A stretch of 64,000 nucleotides of DNA from Xanthomonas translucens pv. cerealis (GCF_006838285.1 NZ_CP038228.1:1240001-1304000), one strand, 5' to 3'. Positions 24,183 to 39,946 are shown, counted from the stretch's first letter. Numbers and translations are program-made. Notes: generated from the letters alone by a model not told the origin.

Positions 24183-25949
24183 TCAGTCGATGAATTGCAG
24201 CCGTGCCAGTTCCGCGTACAAGCCGCCTTGCGCCAGCAGCTCGGCATGGGTGCCCTGAGCGACGATGCGGCCGTTGTCCATCACCACGATGCGGTCGGCC
24301 TTGAGCACCGTCGCCAGGCGGTGCGCGATCACCAATGTGGTGCGCCCGGCCATCAGCCGTTCCAATGCCTGCTGCACGGCGTGTTCGCTCTGCGCGTCCA
24401 GCGCGCTGGTGGCTTCGTCCAGCAGCAGGATCGGTGCGTCCTTGAGCAGGGCGCGGGCGATGGCGATGCGCTGCTGCTGGCCGCCGGACAGGCGCGCGCC
24501 GCGCTCGCCCAGTTCGCTGGCATAACCGTCCGGCAACTGGCCGATGAAGGTGTCTGCTTCGGCCGCGCGCGCCGCGGCTTCGACCTCGGCATGGCTGGCC
24601 GCGAGCCGGCCGTAGCGGATGTTGTCGGCGGCGCTGGCCGCGAACAGGGTCGGATGCTGCGGCACCATGCCGATGCCTTCGCGCAGCTGCGCCGGGTCCA
24701 GCTCGCGCAGGTCGGCGCCGTCCACCCACACGACCCCCGATTGCGGATCGTGGAAGCGCAGCAGCAGCGACAGAACGGTGCTCTTGCCGGCGCCGGAGGG
24801 GCCGACCAGCGCCACGCTCTCGCCGGGCCGCACGTGCAGGTCGAAGCCGTCCAGCGCGGGATAGTCGGGGCGCTGCGGATAGCGGAACACCACATTTTCG
24901 AAGCGCACCTCGCCGCGCAGCGGCTGCGGCAGCGCACGCGGCTGCGCAGGCGCCAGCACTTCGGGGCGTTCGGCGAACAGTTCGGCGATGCGGCCCATGC
25001 CGCCGGCGGCGCGTTGCAGGTCGTTCCAGACTTCGGCCAGCGACGCCACCGAGCCGCCGCCGAACATCGCATACAGCACGAACTGGCCGAGCGCGCCGGC
25101 ACTCAGCTCGCCGGCCGCCACTTCGTGCGCGCCGGACCACAGCACCAGCACGATCGCGCCGAACACCAGCACGATCGCCACCGCGGTGATCAGCGCCTGC
25201 GCACGCACCCGGCGCCGCGCCACGTCCACCGACAGGGCAAGCGCCTGGCCGAAGCGGCCGCGCTCGTAGGGCTCGCGCGCATGCGCCTGCACCGTGCGCA
25301 CCGCGCCCAGGGTTTCGGCGGCCAGGGTGTTGGCGTCGGCGACGCGGTCCTGGCTGGCGCGCGAGATCTTTTGCAGGCGGCGCGCGCCGAGCACGATCGG
25401 CAACACCGCCAGCGGGATGCCGAGCAGCGCGTAGGCGGCCAGGTGCGGGCTGGTCACGAACAGCATCACGATACTGCCGATCGCCGTGACCGTGCTGCGC
25501 AGCGCCACCGACATGGTGCTGCCGATCACCCCGCGCAGCAGTTCGCTGTCGGCCGACAGCCGCGACACCAGCTCGCCGCTGCGGTTGCGGTCGTGGAAGC
25601 CGGCATGCAGGCCGATCAGGTGCGCGTACAGGCGCCCGCGCAGGTCGGCGACGACCTTCTCGCCCAGCAACGACACGAAGTAGAAGCGCAGCGCGGTGGC
25701 GATCGCCAGCACCACCGCCACCGCGAACAGCAGCGCGAAGGACTGGTTGATCCTGCTGCTGTCGCTGAAACCGTGGTCGATCATCTGCCGGACCGCCACC
25801 GGCAGGCTCAGCGTCGCGCTGGACGACACCGCCAGCGCCAACAGCCAGGCGCCGAACAGGCCACGCTGGCGCTGCACGAACGGCCACAGGGTGCGCAGGC
25901 TGCCGAGTTTGCGCAGCGACTTGGCCTGGTCGGCCGACGGATCGTTCAT
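24183..25949 (-). CDS. ABC exporter, fused permease and ATPase
   Basis: The half-transporter of 588 residues has six hydrophobic segments over about 30-320 and a nucleotide-binding domain after 345. Walker A is GPSGAGKST (383-391), the signature LSGGQQQR (487-494) and Walker B ILLLDEATSALD (507-518). It belongs to the MsbA/LmrA-like exporters that work as homodimers and move lipids, drugs or peptides. Nothing here decides the substrate; xanthomonads also encode a separate MsbA. It is the downstream gene of a pair, overlapped by 4 bp by the IMPACT-family gene. Confidence 0.9.
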   Translation of the reverse strand: MNDPSADQAKSLRKLGSLRTLWPFVQRQRGLFGAWLLALAVSSSATLSLPVAVRQMIDHGFSDSSRINQSFALLFAVAVVLAIATALRFYFVSLLGEKVVADLRGRLYAHLIGLHAGFHDRNRSGELVSRLSADSELLRGVIGSTMSVALRSTVTAIGSIVMLFVTSPHLAAYALLGIPLAVLPIVLGARRLQKISRASQDRVADANTLAAETLGAVRTVQAHAREPYERGRFGQALALSVDVARRRVRAQALITAVAIVLVFGAIVLVLWSGAHEVAAGELSAGALGQFVLYAMFGGGSVASLAEVWNDLQRAAGGMGRIAELFAERPEVLAPAQPRALPQPLRGEVRFENVVFRYPQRPDYPALDGFDLHVRPGESVALVGPSGAGKSTVLSLLLRFHDPQSGVVWVDGADLRELDPAQLREGIGMVPQHPTLFAASAADNIRYGRLAASHAEVEAAARAAEADTFIGQLPDGYASELGERGARLSGGQQQRIAIARALLKDAPILLLDEATSALDAQSEHAVQQALERLMAGRTTLVIAHRLATVLKADRIVVMDNGRIVAQGTHAELLAQGGLYAELARLQFID

Positions 25950-26539
25950 GCGGGGGAGGTTTCCGAACAGCGGACCCTGTTCCGTGTGGCGTCGCGCAGT
26001 CGCGTTTTCAAGGCATCCACGCGATCGCTGGGCAATCGCAGCTGCAGTTCGGCGCCGTCGGCGTCGAAGCGTTCATCGAGTTTTTCGGCGGCGCAGGCGC
26101 TCAGCGTTGCATGCACCGCGCCCAGATCGTCGAAGCCGCAGTGCAGCCTGATCAGGCTCAAGGCCAGCAGCGGCTGCCGTGGCGCCAGCCGCAGGCATTC
26201 GGCGGCGGTGCCACCGTAGGCGCGGACCAGGCCGCCGGCGCCGAGCTTGATGCCGCCGTACCAGCGCGTGACCACCACCACCACGCGGTCGAAGCCCTGG
26301 CCGTCGATCGCCGCCAGGATCGGCCGGCCGGCGGTGCCGGCCGGTTCGCCAGCGTCGCTGGAGCGGTAGTCGTCGCCGACCCGGTAGGCCCAGCAGTTGT
26401 GGGTGGCATCGGCCACCGCGACCTGCTGCACGAATGCCAGCGCCGCGCCGGCGTCGGCGATCGGCGCCGCCTGCGCCAGGAAGCGGCTGTGCTTGATGTC
26501 CACGCTGTGGCTGACGGGGTGGGGAAGCGTATCGGGCAT
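25946..26539 (-). CDS. IMPACT/YigZ family protein
   Basis: The start chosen is MPDTLPHPVSHSVDIKHSRFLAQAAPI (ATG at 26539), giving 197 residues. The UPF0029 core is clear: THNCWAYRVGDDYRSSDAGEPAGTAGRPIL and VVVVVTRWYGGIKLGAGGLVRAYG, the invariant signature of the IMPACT N-terminal domain. A C-terminal ferredoxin-like domain follows. Eukaryotic IMPACT modulates Gcn2; the bacterial role is not established. The stop overlaps the ABC exporter start (ATGA). About 260 bp upstream, before the next gene, contain nothing recognisable. Confidence 0.9.
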   Translation of the reverse strand: MPDTLPHPVSHSVDIKHSRFLAQAAPIADAGAALAFVQQVAVADATHNCWAYRVGDDYRSSDAGEPAGTAGRPILAAIDGQGFDRVVVVVTRWYGGIKLGAGGLVRAYGGTAAECLRLAPRQPLLALSLIRLHCGFDDLGAVHATLSACAAEKLDERFDADGAELQLRLPSDRVDALKTRLRDATRNRVRCSETSPA

Positions 26540-26801
26540 CGGCGCCATTCTAGACGAGGCGCCGCAGCCGACCGCGGATGTGGGTGGATGCGAGCGTTGC
26601 TTGCGATGCCGGTGAGGTGCGCCATTGGGCATCGCGCGCAATAAGGCAACTGCGCCGATGTACGCGCGGTTGCAAACGGAGGCGTGCAGGTTCGCGTTGC
26701 GACGCATGCGTGCGAGGAATGCGCGAGGCGGATGCTGTTCCGCGATCGACGGCGCCGAATCGGTCCGTAGCGCCGCCAGCGCGGTTGGGCGCGGATGCGA
26801 C

Positions 26802-27910
26802 TCAGTGGTCGAGCAGGTCGCGCAGGTCGTCGGGGATGCGCGTGTGTGGATGCTCGCGTTGCAGCCGTTGCAGGCTGGCGCGCGCGGCCGCGTGCTCGCC
26901 GGCGGCGCGGCGTTCGCGGATGCGTGCCAGCCAGCGTCGTGGCGGCAGGCCTGCGTCGCTCTCTACGGCGGCCGAAAACGCCGGATCGGCGTCGTAGGCG
27001 TCTGCGGCCGCGTCCGCTGCGACAGGCGCTTCCGGCATCGCGGCGACCGCTGCGGGCGCCGGCACTGCGCTGAGGTTGCCCTCGACGCGTGCGCTGTCGC
27101 CGTCCGCTTCCCATGCCTGTGCGCTGGCCGCGGCGTTGCCTGCACTCGCGTCGCGGTCCTGGCGGCGTTGCTGCAGCAGGCGGTGGTCTTCGCGCTGCGG
27201 GGTATCCGCTTCGCGCGAGTGCGTTGCCGGCTTCGCCAGCGCCTGCGGTTGCGCGAGCGCTTTCGCAGGGGCGGGCACGGCCGGCGGCGCGGCCGGGGAG
27301 GGCGGCTCGACCATCGGCGCCGGTTCGGCCGCGGCGGGCAGGTCCGCGGACGCTGGTGCGGCTGCGGCTGCGGCTCGCGTCGCGTCGCGGGCGGCGGCCG
27401 CCGGCGCCCGCTTCGGCGCAGGTGCCGACGGCGGTGCGGGCGGCGTCCTCGCGGTGGCGATTTGGGGTGCGTCGTCCGCAGCTGCGGCAGACGCAGCTGC
27501 AGCCTCTTGCGGATCGGCCGATCGCTCGGCAGCGGCCTGGTCGGCGGTCGCTGCGGCAGCGGGGGGGCCGGCACGACGGGCGGTGCGGGGGTGCGCAGTT
27601 GCCAGGCGATGCCGACCGCCAGCGTCAACGACGCCGCCAGCCCGGTCCATGCCGGCCAGCCCGCCCGGCGCCGCGGCCGTGCGCCGGGATCGGCCGCGTC
27701 CGCCGCCAATGGCGATGCCGCGCGCGGCGCCGGCACGGTGGCGGCTGCGTGCGGCTGCGGCGTGTCCGCTCCGGCGGACGCGGCGACCGCGGCGTGCGCC
27801 GCGGCCAGGATCGATGCGTCCAGTGCCGCCGACGGCAGCGCCTGCCGGCCCTGCCGCAGGCGTTCGGCAAGGGCGCGTTCTTCCTGGGTCAGCGGTTCGT
27901 CGGCGTTCAT
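26802..27910 (-). pseudogene. Sigma-factor partner gene (putative anti-sigma), frameshifted
   Basis: The gene starts at 27910 (MNADEPLTQEERALAERLRQ), overlapping the sigma-factor stop (ATGA), as anti-sigma genes do. A transmembrane segment follows (WTGLAASLTLAVGIAWQL). The frame then fails at a C7 tract on the coding strand (27561-27567). Adding one C restores an Ala/Pro-rich periplasmic stretch and a conserved-looking C-terminus (RRWLARIRERRAAGEHAAARASLQRLQREHPHTRIPDDLRDLLDH, read in two parts around the middle). Without that base the start frame runs on as unrelated Arg/Pro-rich sequence. This is a sequencing error, a true mutation or a switchable tract. The membrane layout fits an anti-sigma protein, but no zinc-binding motif is seen. 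Confidence 0.75.
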
Positions 27911-28551
27911 CCGCCCAGCCTTGCGCGCAGTTTGTCCATCGCATAGCGCAGCCGCGACTTGACCGTCTCGCGGCCGACCCCGGTGATCTGTGCGATCTCC
28001 TCCAGGCTCAGTTCCTGTTCCAGGCGCAGCAGCAGCACTTCGCGTTGGTCCTCCGGCAGGTCGTCCAGCGCCAACTGCAGTTGGCGCCGCTGTTCGAACG
28101 CGGACAGCTGCCGCTCCGGGGTATCCGGGTCCGGCACGCTGGCCGTGCGCAGTTCGGCGTCGGCCGGCGCCGCCGGGCGGTGCTTGGCGGCACGCCAGTG
28201 GTCGCCGAGCCGATTGTGGGCGATGCGCAGCAGCCAGGTACTGAATGCGGCCTGCTGCTGCCAGCCCTGGCGCGCGGCGATGACCCGTTGCCACACGTCT
28301 TGGAACATCTCCTCGGCCAGCGCCACGTCGCGCAGTTGGCGCAGCAGGTAGTGGTAAAGGCGGCCGCGGTGACGCGCGTACAGGGTCTCGAACGCGCCGG
28401 TGTCGCCGGCCGCGTAGGCCAGCATCAGGGCTTCGTCGCTCGTTTCGACCAGGGCATCCACGGCGGCAAGCCTAAGCGTTCGCTGCGCCGGCGCATAGCG
28501 CGACGTGTGCATGGCGGTGGTGGCGGGCAGGGGCGGGAGGGTCGCGGACAT
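27907..28551 (-). CDS. ECF-type RNA polymerase sigma factor
   Basis: Region 2 is seen in DTGAFETLYARHRGRLYHYLLRQLRDVALAEEMFQDVWQRVI and AFSTWLLRIAHNRLGDHWR, and region 4 in LDDLPEDQREVLLLRLEQELSLEEIAQITGVGRETVKSRLRYAMDKLRA, each spanning tens of residues. This is the short two-domain layout of extracytoplasmic-function sigma factors. Several ATGs are possible (28590, 28551, 28512), and none has a strong ribosome-binding site; 28551 was chosen. Its stop overlaps the start of the putative anti-sigma gene, which is frameshifted here, so the sigma factor may be unrestrained. Regulon is unknown. Confidence 0.88.
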   Translation of the reverse strand: MSATLPPLPATTAMHTSRYAPAQRTLRLAAVDALVETSDEALMLAYAAGDTGAFETLYARHRGRLYHYLLRQLRDVALAEEMFQDVWQRVIAARQGWQQQAAFSTWLLRIAHNRLGDHWRAAKHRPAAPADAELRTASVPDPDTPERQLSAFEQRRQLQLALDDLPEDQREVLLLRLEQELSLEEIAQITGVGRETVKSRLRYAMDKLRARLGG

Positions 28552-28660
28552 CATAGACAGTGAACGCGCCAGGGGCGTGCATGGGGTCATCGCATGTGCG
28601 CTTGTTCACGTAAAATGTATGCTGGCGTCCACGGGGGAGGCGTGGGGCAGGTCCGACGTC

Positions 28661-31552
28661 ATGGAGGAGTTGTTGTCGATGTTGTTCGAGCCGTCCGCGA
28701 TCGTCCGCCAGGATCACCCCGACGGCACCGTCATGCAGACCGCCGTGACACTGTGCGGCTTGCTGCCACCTGGCAGCGACGTTGCCATCGCGTGCGGCGA
28801 CGCCGCGGTCGGCGGGCGCCTGTTCGGCGCCACGCCGGATGCGCCGGCGTGGCTGCCGGCGCTGGTACGGCGTTGCCTGGCCGAAACCGTGCCGGCGCCT
28901 GCGCAGGCGCTGCTGCACGTGCGCAAGACGGCGGACGGCGCCTGCGTGTCGGTGGCCGCCCGGCTGCAACACCCGTTGTCCGAGCCGCAGCGCGCCGCCT
29001 GGTGCGAGATGGCAGCCGCGTTAGGCCTGGCGTTGCTGGAAACCGAGCGGATGCGTGCGCGCATCGAGGGATTGGAGAAGTCCAAGCAGCTGCAGCAGGC
29101 GTTGTACGAGATCGCCGATCTGGCCGGTGCGGATCTGGAAATGGGGCAGATGCTGCAGCACGTGCATTCGGTGCTGGACTCGCTGATGTACGCGGAGAAC
29201 TGCTACATCGTCGAGTACGACGAAGAACAGCAGAGCATGCGCTTCCTGTATTTCTCCGACCGTCACGACGATTTCGTCGCCGATCCGCAACGGCTGTACT
29301 ACCAACACGACATGCCCAACAGCCTGACCTTCGCCCTGCTGCGCCACGGCCAGGCGGTGCGCGGCCCGTCGCCGCAGGTGCGCGACCGCCTGCGGGTGGA
29401 CTACGACGCCCTGCATGGCCCGGACAGCAAGGATTGGCTGGGCGTGCCGATGTTGCGCGAAGGCCACGTCTGCGGCGCGATCGTTGTGCAGAATTACGAC
29501 CGCGCGCTGCATTACACCGATGCCGACCGCGCGCTGCTGGCCTACGTCGCCCAGCACGTGCTGACCGCGATGGACCGGCGTCACGCGCAGGTGCAACTGG
29601 AGCGGCGCGTGCAGTTGCGCACCCAGCAACTGCAGCGCGCCAACCACGACCTGCAGGACGAGATCCAGGAGCGCAAGCGCGCCGAGACCCTGCAACTGGC
29701 CCTGTTCCGCATCGCCGAGCTGGCGATCCGCACGGAGAGCCTGGAGCAGTTCTATGCCGAGGTGCATGCCATCGTCGGCGGGCTGATCGATGCGCGAAAT
29801 CTGTACATCGCCTTGTTGTCCGACGACCCCAAGATGCTGGAATTCGTCTACTCGGTGGACGAGCACAGCCCGCGGCGCCCGCTGCGGCGGCGGGGCCGTG
29901 GCCTGACCGAGTACGTGATGCGCAAGCGCCGGCCGATGCTGCTGGAACTGGCGGAGATCGAGGCGCTGGTGGCGCAGGGCGAGGTGCAGGAATACGGCAC
30001 GCGCTCGCACAGCTGGCTGGGCGTGCCGCTGTTCGACGAGGGCGAGGTGGTCGGTGCGATCGTGGTGCAGAGCTACACCACGCAGGTGCGTTTCACCGAA
30101 TACGATCAGCGCCTGCTGACCTTCGTCGCGCACAATGTCGGTGGCGGCCTGGCGCGGCAGCGCGCGCAGGAGCGGCTGCGGCTGGCGCATGCCGAGCTGG
30201 AGCAGCGGGTGGCCGAGCGTACCCGCGAACTGGCCGAGGTCAACCAGCAGTTGCTGGCGCAGATCGCCGAACGCTGGCGTGCCGAGCAGCGGCTGACCCA
30301 TCAGGCGCTGCACGATGCGCTGACCGGACTGCCGAACCGCTCGCATCTGCTGGACCGGCTCGGCGAAGCGATCAACCGCGCGCGCAACGGCGACGGCATG
30401 GCGTTCGCGGTGCTGTTCCTGGACCTGGACCGGTTCAAGCTGGTCAACGACAGCATCGGCCATGCCGCCGGCGACGACATGCTGGTGGAGGTGGCCAAAC
30501 GCATCGTTTCCACACTGCGCAGCGACGATGTGGTGGCGCGCCTGGGCGGCGACGAGTTTGCGATCCTGGTCAGCTGCGAAGAGGGGCTGGAGGGCGTACG
30601 CGAGTTGGCGCAGCGCCTGCTCGGCGTACTCGGCCAGCCGATGTGGGTGGCCGGCCGCGAACTGTTCCCGTCCGGCAGCCTGGGCATCGCCGCCTGGCAT
30701 CCGCGCTACAGCAGCGGTGAGGAACTGCTGCGCGATGCGGACGCGGCGATGTATCGAGCCAAGGTGCAGACCCAGGATCGGTGCGCGGTGTTCGACGAGG
30801 CGATGCGCGAGGCGGCGCTGCGCAGCCTGGACCTGGAGGCGGACCTGCGGCGGGCGATCAAAAGCGGCGATTTCGAGCCGTTCTACCAGCCGATCGTGCG
30901 TCTGGTCGACGGCGAGGTGGTCGGCCACGAGGCGCTGCTGCGCTGGCGCCACGAGAGCCGCGGCCTGCTGGTGCCGAGCCAGTTCATCGATCTGGGCCAG
31001 GACAGCGGGCTGATCGAGCAGGTGGACTGGTTGCTGTACGCGCAGGTGATCCGGCGCCTGGCCCGGAGCGGCAGCGGTTACGTGTCGGTCAACGTCTCGC
31101 CGCGGCATTTCCGTTCGCCGGACTTCACCGAACGGTTATTCGGGCTGATCGACAGCGCCGGCGCCGATCCGCAGCGCTTGCGGGTGGAGATCACCGAGGT
31201 GGCGCTGCTCGACGATGCGCCGCGCACGTTGACGATTCTGCAGGTGCTGCGCAATAGGGGGGTATTGGCGCAGCTGGACGATTTCGGCACGGGGTTTTCG
31301 GCGCTTTCGTATCTGCACCGGTTTCCGATCTCGGCGTTGAAGATCGATCAGAGTTTCGTCGCCGGCCTGCATGGCGAAAGCGGTGCGGGCAGTTATGCGC
31401 TGGTGCGCAGTATTCTGGCGTTGGCCAGTACGCTCGGCATCGAGACCATTGGCGAAGGCATCGAGACCGAGCAGCAGCTGGATACGCTGCGTGAGCTGGG
31501 TTGCGACTATGGGCAGGGGTATCTGTTGGGACGGCCTGCGCAGCACGATTGA
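28661..31552 (+). CDS. GAF-GAF-GGDEF-EAL cyclic-di-GMP protein
   Basis: From the ATG at 28661 the protein has 963 residues without membrane segments. Two GAF-like domains repeat the same pattern (DWLGVPMLREGHVCGAIVVQ and SWLGVPLFDEGEVVGAIVVQ). Coiled-coil linkers (QRANHDLQDEIQERKRAET) precede and follow. The diguanylate cyclase domain has an intact RLGGDEF motif (about residue 628) and the phosphodiesterase domain an intact EALLRW (about 757), with DDFGTGFSALSYL and KIDQSFV. Both activities are possible, with GAF ligands choosing between them. It is divergent from the ECF sigma gene. Earlier in-frame ATGs (28619, 28505) are less likely starts. Confidence 0.92.
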   Translation: MEELLSMLFEPSAIVRQDHPDGTVMQTAVTLCGLLPPGSDVAIACGDAAVGGRLFGATPDAPAWLPALVRRCLAETVPAPAQALLHVRKTADGACVSVAARLQHPLSEPQRAAWCEMAAALGLALLETERMRARIEGLEKSKQLQQALYEIADLAGADLEMGQMLQHVHSVLDSLMYAENCYIVEYDEEQQSMRFLYFSDRHDDFVADPQRLYYQHDMPNSLTFALLRHGQAVRGPSPQVRDRLRVDYDALHGPDSKDWLGVPMLREGHVCGAIVVQNYDRALHYTDADRALLAYVAQHVLTAMDRRHAQVQLERRVQLRTQQLQRANHDLQDEIQERKRAETLQLALFRIAELAIRTESLEQFYAEVHAIVGGLIDARNLYIALLSDDPKMLEFVYSVDEHSPRRPLRRRGRGLTEYVMRKRRPMLLELAEIEALVAQGEVQEYGTRSHSWLGVPLFDEGEVVGAIVVQSYTTQVRFTEYDQRLLTFVAHNVGGGLARQRAQERLRLAHAELEQRVAERTRELAEVNQQLLAQIAERWRAEQRLTHQALHDALTGLPNRSHLLDRLGEAINRARNGDGMAFAVLFLDLDRFKLVNDSIGHAAGDDMLVEVAKRIVSTLRSDDVVARLGGDEFAILVSCEEGLEGVRELAQRLLGVLGQPMWVAGRELFPSGSLGIAAWHPRYSSGEELLRDADAAMYRAKVQTQDRCAVFDEAMREAALRSLDLEADLRRAIKSGDFEPFYQPIVRLVDGEVVGHEALLRWRHESRGLLVPSQFIDLGQDSGLIEQVDWLLYAQVIRRLARSGSGYVSVNVSPRHFRSPDFTERLFGLIDSAGADPQRLRVEITEVALLDDAPRTLTILQVLRNRGVLAQLDDFGTGFSALSYLHRFPISALKIDQSFVAGLHGESGAGSYALVRSILALASTLGIETIGEGIETEQQLDTLRELGCDYGQGYLLGRPAQHD

Positions 31553-31722
31553 TGGCGAGCGAGCGTACGTGCGCGTTGGTTTGGCTCGCGTGGTTTCGGC
31601 ATGCGCATTGAGGGCTAATGCGGTGCGAACAGTGTGGATATCTATCCGTTATGGATGCTTTGCTTCTTCTGCTGTCTACGGCTTAGAGGCGAAGCAAAAG
31701 CTTTCGCGCTTGGGCGCGAGTC

Positions 31723-31750
31723 ACTTTTCTTTGCTCGTGCAAAGAAAAGT
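31723..31750. repeat. Perfect 12-bp hairpin near the IS30 remnant
   Basis: ACTTTTCTTTGC and GCAAAGAAAAGT are exact inverses around a TCGT loop. It lies in a 240-bp stretch between the GGDEF-EAL gene and the transposase remnant that has no gene. The hairpin ends with A-rich DNA on both arms and could terminate transcription or belong to an old insertion-sequence end. Confidence 0.7.
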
Positions 31751-31796
31751 AACGGCGGAGTCCATAGGGAAGCGCAACACTCCTTGGAAGCGTCCG

Positions 31797-32117
31797 ATGC
31801 AGCAATGTTTTTTGCAATTGGATGCCGAAGAACAGGGTGTAGTGATGGCGATGAAGCTTGAACATGCGAGTGCCCGTGCCATAGCGCGCGCGCTGGGACG
31901 CGCGCCGAGCACGATCACGCGGGAGTTGCGGCGCAATGGCTACATGGCTGCGTGCGATCAAGGGGTGATCGGCCGTCCCCGGATCGCTGGCGGTTAGGAT
32001 GCGCATCGAGCCGGCGTGCGTAGCCGCCGCGTTCGCAGGCAGGCGCGGTGCCCGCGCAAGCTGGCGCTGGGAAGCACGCTGTGGGGTCAGGTACGTCTGC
32101 TGCTTGAGCAAGAGCCC
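31797..32117 (+). pseudogene. IS30-family transposase remnant
   Basis: The frame from 31797 reads QLDAEEQGVVMAMKLEHASA and RAIARALGRAPSTITRELRRNGY, the N-terminal helix-turn-helix of IS30 transposases. A TAG at 31995-31997 interrupts it where the family has a tyrosine (RIAGG-stop-DAHRAG). The same frame then continues as transposase for about 40 codons (CPRKLALGSTLWGQVRLLLEQE) and ends abruptly at a REP unit (32121). No DDE catalytic domain or inverted repeat is present. It is an inactive 5' fragment with both a nonsense mutation and a 3' truncation. Confidence 0.85.
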
Positions 32118-32120
32118 CTT

Positions 32121-32144
32121 GTGGGAGCGACTTCAGTCGCGACG
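32121..32144. repeat. REP-like hairpin GTGGGAGCGACTTCAGTCGC
   Basis: GCGACT-TC-AGTCGC forms the stem after the GTGGGA lead. It is the same unit, in opposite orientation, as at 14437-14460, and it marks the truncation point of the IS30 remnant. The remaining 115 bp to the LOG gene show nothing. Confidence 0.8.
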
Positions 32145-32259
32145 AACGCAGTGGGAAATCTCCAGGCTTCGATTCGGTCGGGCCTGGGCTGATGCCTGTC
32201 CACAGCGCACCGACCGGGCCACGCGCCCCGGGTTTGCGGCTGGTTAAGAGCGGTGGGTT

Positions 32260-32853
<594 letters not shown>

Positions 32854-32887
32854 TGAGCTTTTTCCGTCGATGCGACCGAGAGGTCGG

Positions 32888-33076
32888 TCATTCAGTCGGT
32901 GCCCGTTCTTGTTTTTTGGTTTTGGCGCGCAGCAGCCACGCCACGCCGATCGCGACGAACATCGCGCCGCATCCGGCGAAGGCCAGCTGCCTGCCGATTG
33001 CGGCGGCGGCGAAGAACATCAGGCCGGCGGCGACGAACACAATGCCGCCGAGGGAGGTGTGGATTGAAGCTGCCAT
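32888..33076 (-). CDS. Small two-TM membrane protein
   Basis: The 62-residue protein has two hydrophobic segments (about 11-27 and 32-50) and a basic C-terminus (RAKTKKQERAPTE). AAGGA sits about 8 nt before the ATG. It lies between lpd and the LOG gene on the same strand. No family is recognised, but the clean hydrophobic layout and ribosome-binding site support a real gene. Confidence 0.6.
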   Translation of the reverse strand: MAASIHTSLGGIVFVAAGLMFFAAAAIGRQLAFAGCGAMFVAIGVAWLLRAKTKKQERAPTE

Positions 33077-33104
33077 AGCGGGATTCCTTCACCGGGAAAC
33101 GAAA

Positions 33105-33132
33105 GAAGGCTTCGCTGCGAAACGAAGCCTTC
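33105..33132 (-). terminator. Hairpin terminator of the sucA-sucB-lpd operon
   Basis: GAAGGCTTCG and CGAAGCCTTC form a 10-bp stem with an 8-nt loop, 25 bp after the lpd stop. On the minus strand it is followed by TTTCGTTTCC, a moderate T run. Confidence 0.65.
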
Positions 33133-33157
33133 TGCAACGACGAGCCACCGAGGTCGC

Positions 33158-34762
<1,605 letters not shown>

Positions 34763-34770
34763 TCAGGCGC

Positions 34771-35987
<1,217 letters not shown>

Positions 35988-36031
35988 TGCAGAGGGCGTC
36001 CTAGTGGGGTCTTTTGGAAGGAAAAGGCGGG

Positions 36032-38857
<2,826 letters not shown>

Positions 38858-39039
38858 GATGGTGGGGTCGGGTCGCTTTGGTGGGTTGGCTTACGGCTGG
38901 AACCGGCGGACGCGTGGCCCGCGCGGGCGTAATCAAGCAGAAAAATTATACCCCCATGACGTAGCCAGGGTGTGCATTTCGGAGACACAGGGGCGATGCC
39001 GGGTTCATTCACTGCGCCATTGGCCGCCGCGGCGCGGTG

Positions 39040-39936
39040 CTACCAGCCCAGCGCGCGCAGCTCGCTGCAGTCGCGCGAACGCTCCCAGGCCCGCGCGAAC
39101 GCGTCCCGTAGCTGGCGCGCGCGGTCGCCGCCGAGCAGGTCGGTTTCGCCGTCGTAACGGTGCCCCAACGCACGGAAGTAGTAGCCGCCGCCATCGTCGA
39201 CCAGGTAGGCGGTGGCATCGCCGCGATCGACCGGATCGACCACTTCGCGGAAACGGAATACGCTGGGCAGGCGCTGCGCCAGGGCCAGCAACGGCGCGGC
39301 GGCGCGCTGTGCGGCGGCCGCATCGTGCAACAGCACGCGCACCTGCTTGTCGTGCGCGGCCACCGCGAAGCGGCGCAGTTGCGCGAGCAGCGGCGGACTG
39401 TCCAGCAGGCCCGGATCCAGCGCGCGGCTGCAGATCAGCAATTGGCGCCGCGCCTGTGCGACTACCGCGGTACTGGCTGCGATCGCCGCGGCGGCGTCCT
39501 TCACCGCGGCGGCGCCCTTGAGCAGCCGCTGCATCGGCTGTGCTTGGCCAGCGGCGCCGCGCGCGCCGACCGGCAGGAAGCCGTGCCGCGCATAGAAGTC
39601 GAGTGCGGCCGGCGGCGCCTGCAGCTCCAGCCGCGGCCAGTGCCGGCGCCGCGCTTCCTCGACCAACGCGGCCAGCAGCGCGCTGCCGACGCCACGGCCG
39701 CGCCAGGCCGGCAGCACCGCCATGCAGCCGATGCGCTGCTCGGGGCCGAGCTGCGCGCTACCGATCGGCTGGCCGTCGTCGGCGCGCGCCAGCACGTGGT
39801 AGCTCAGCGCATCCAGAGCTTGGTCAACCGTATTCGCAGGCGTTGCCCGGTCGGCCTGCGCGTGCAGCGCACGCAGTTCTCCGGCCTGGCGGGCCGGGTC
39901 CAGCGTTTCGATGCGCAAGCCTGGGGCGGCCGGCAT
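39040..39936 (-). CDS. GNAT acetyltransferase with C-terminal PLD-like domain
   Basis: From the ATG at 39936 (MPAAPGLRIETLDPARQ) the protein has 298 residues. The first 145 form a GNAT domain with the acetyl-CoA loop AWRGRGVGSALLAALVEEA and LDFYARHGFLP. The second half is a separate domain (QLLICSRALDPGLLD, HDKQVRVLLHDAAAA, FRFREVVDP), of a type often found fused to GNAT domains in xanthomonads and annotated DUF7931; the name is from memory. It lies 10 bp downstream of the ribosomal oxygenase gene, so the two form an operon. The acceptor substrate is unknown. Confidence 0.85.
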   Translation of the reverse strand: MPAAPGLRIETLDPARQAGELRALHAQADRATPANTVDQALDALSYHVLARADDGQPIGSAQLGPEQRIGCMAVLPAWRGRGVGSALLAALVEEARRRHWPRLELQAPPAALDFYARHGFLPVGARGAAGQAQPMQRLLKGAAAVKDAAAAIAASTAVVAQARRQLLICSRALDPGLLDSPPLLAQLRRFAVAAHDKQVRVLLHDAAAAQRAAAPLLALAQRLPSVFRFREVVDPVDRGDATAYLVDDGGGYYFRALGHRYDGETDLLGGDRARQLRDAFARAWERSRDCSELRALGW

Positions 39937-39946
39937 GGCGGGCCGC

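Noticed and set aside
31371..31796. Extension of the IS30 frame upstream of 31797
   Set aside because: The residues before MQQCFLQLDAEE do not resemble a transposase and overlap the end of the GGDEF-EAL gene and a hairpin.
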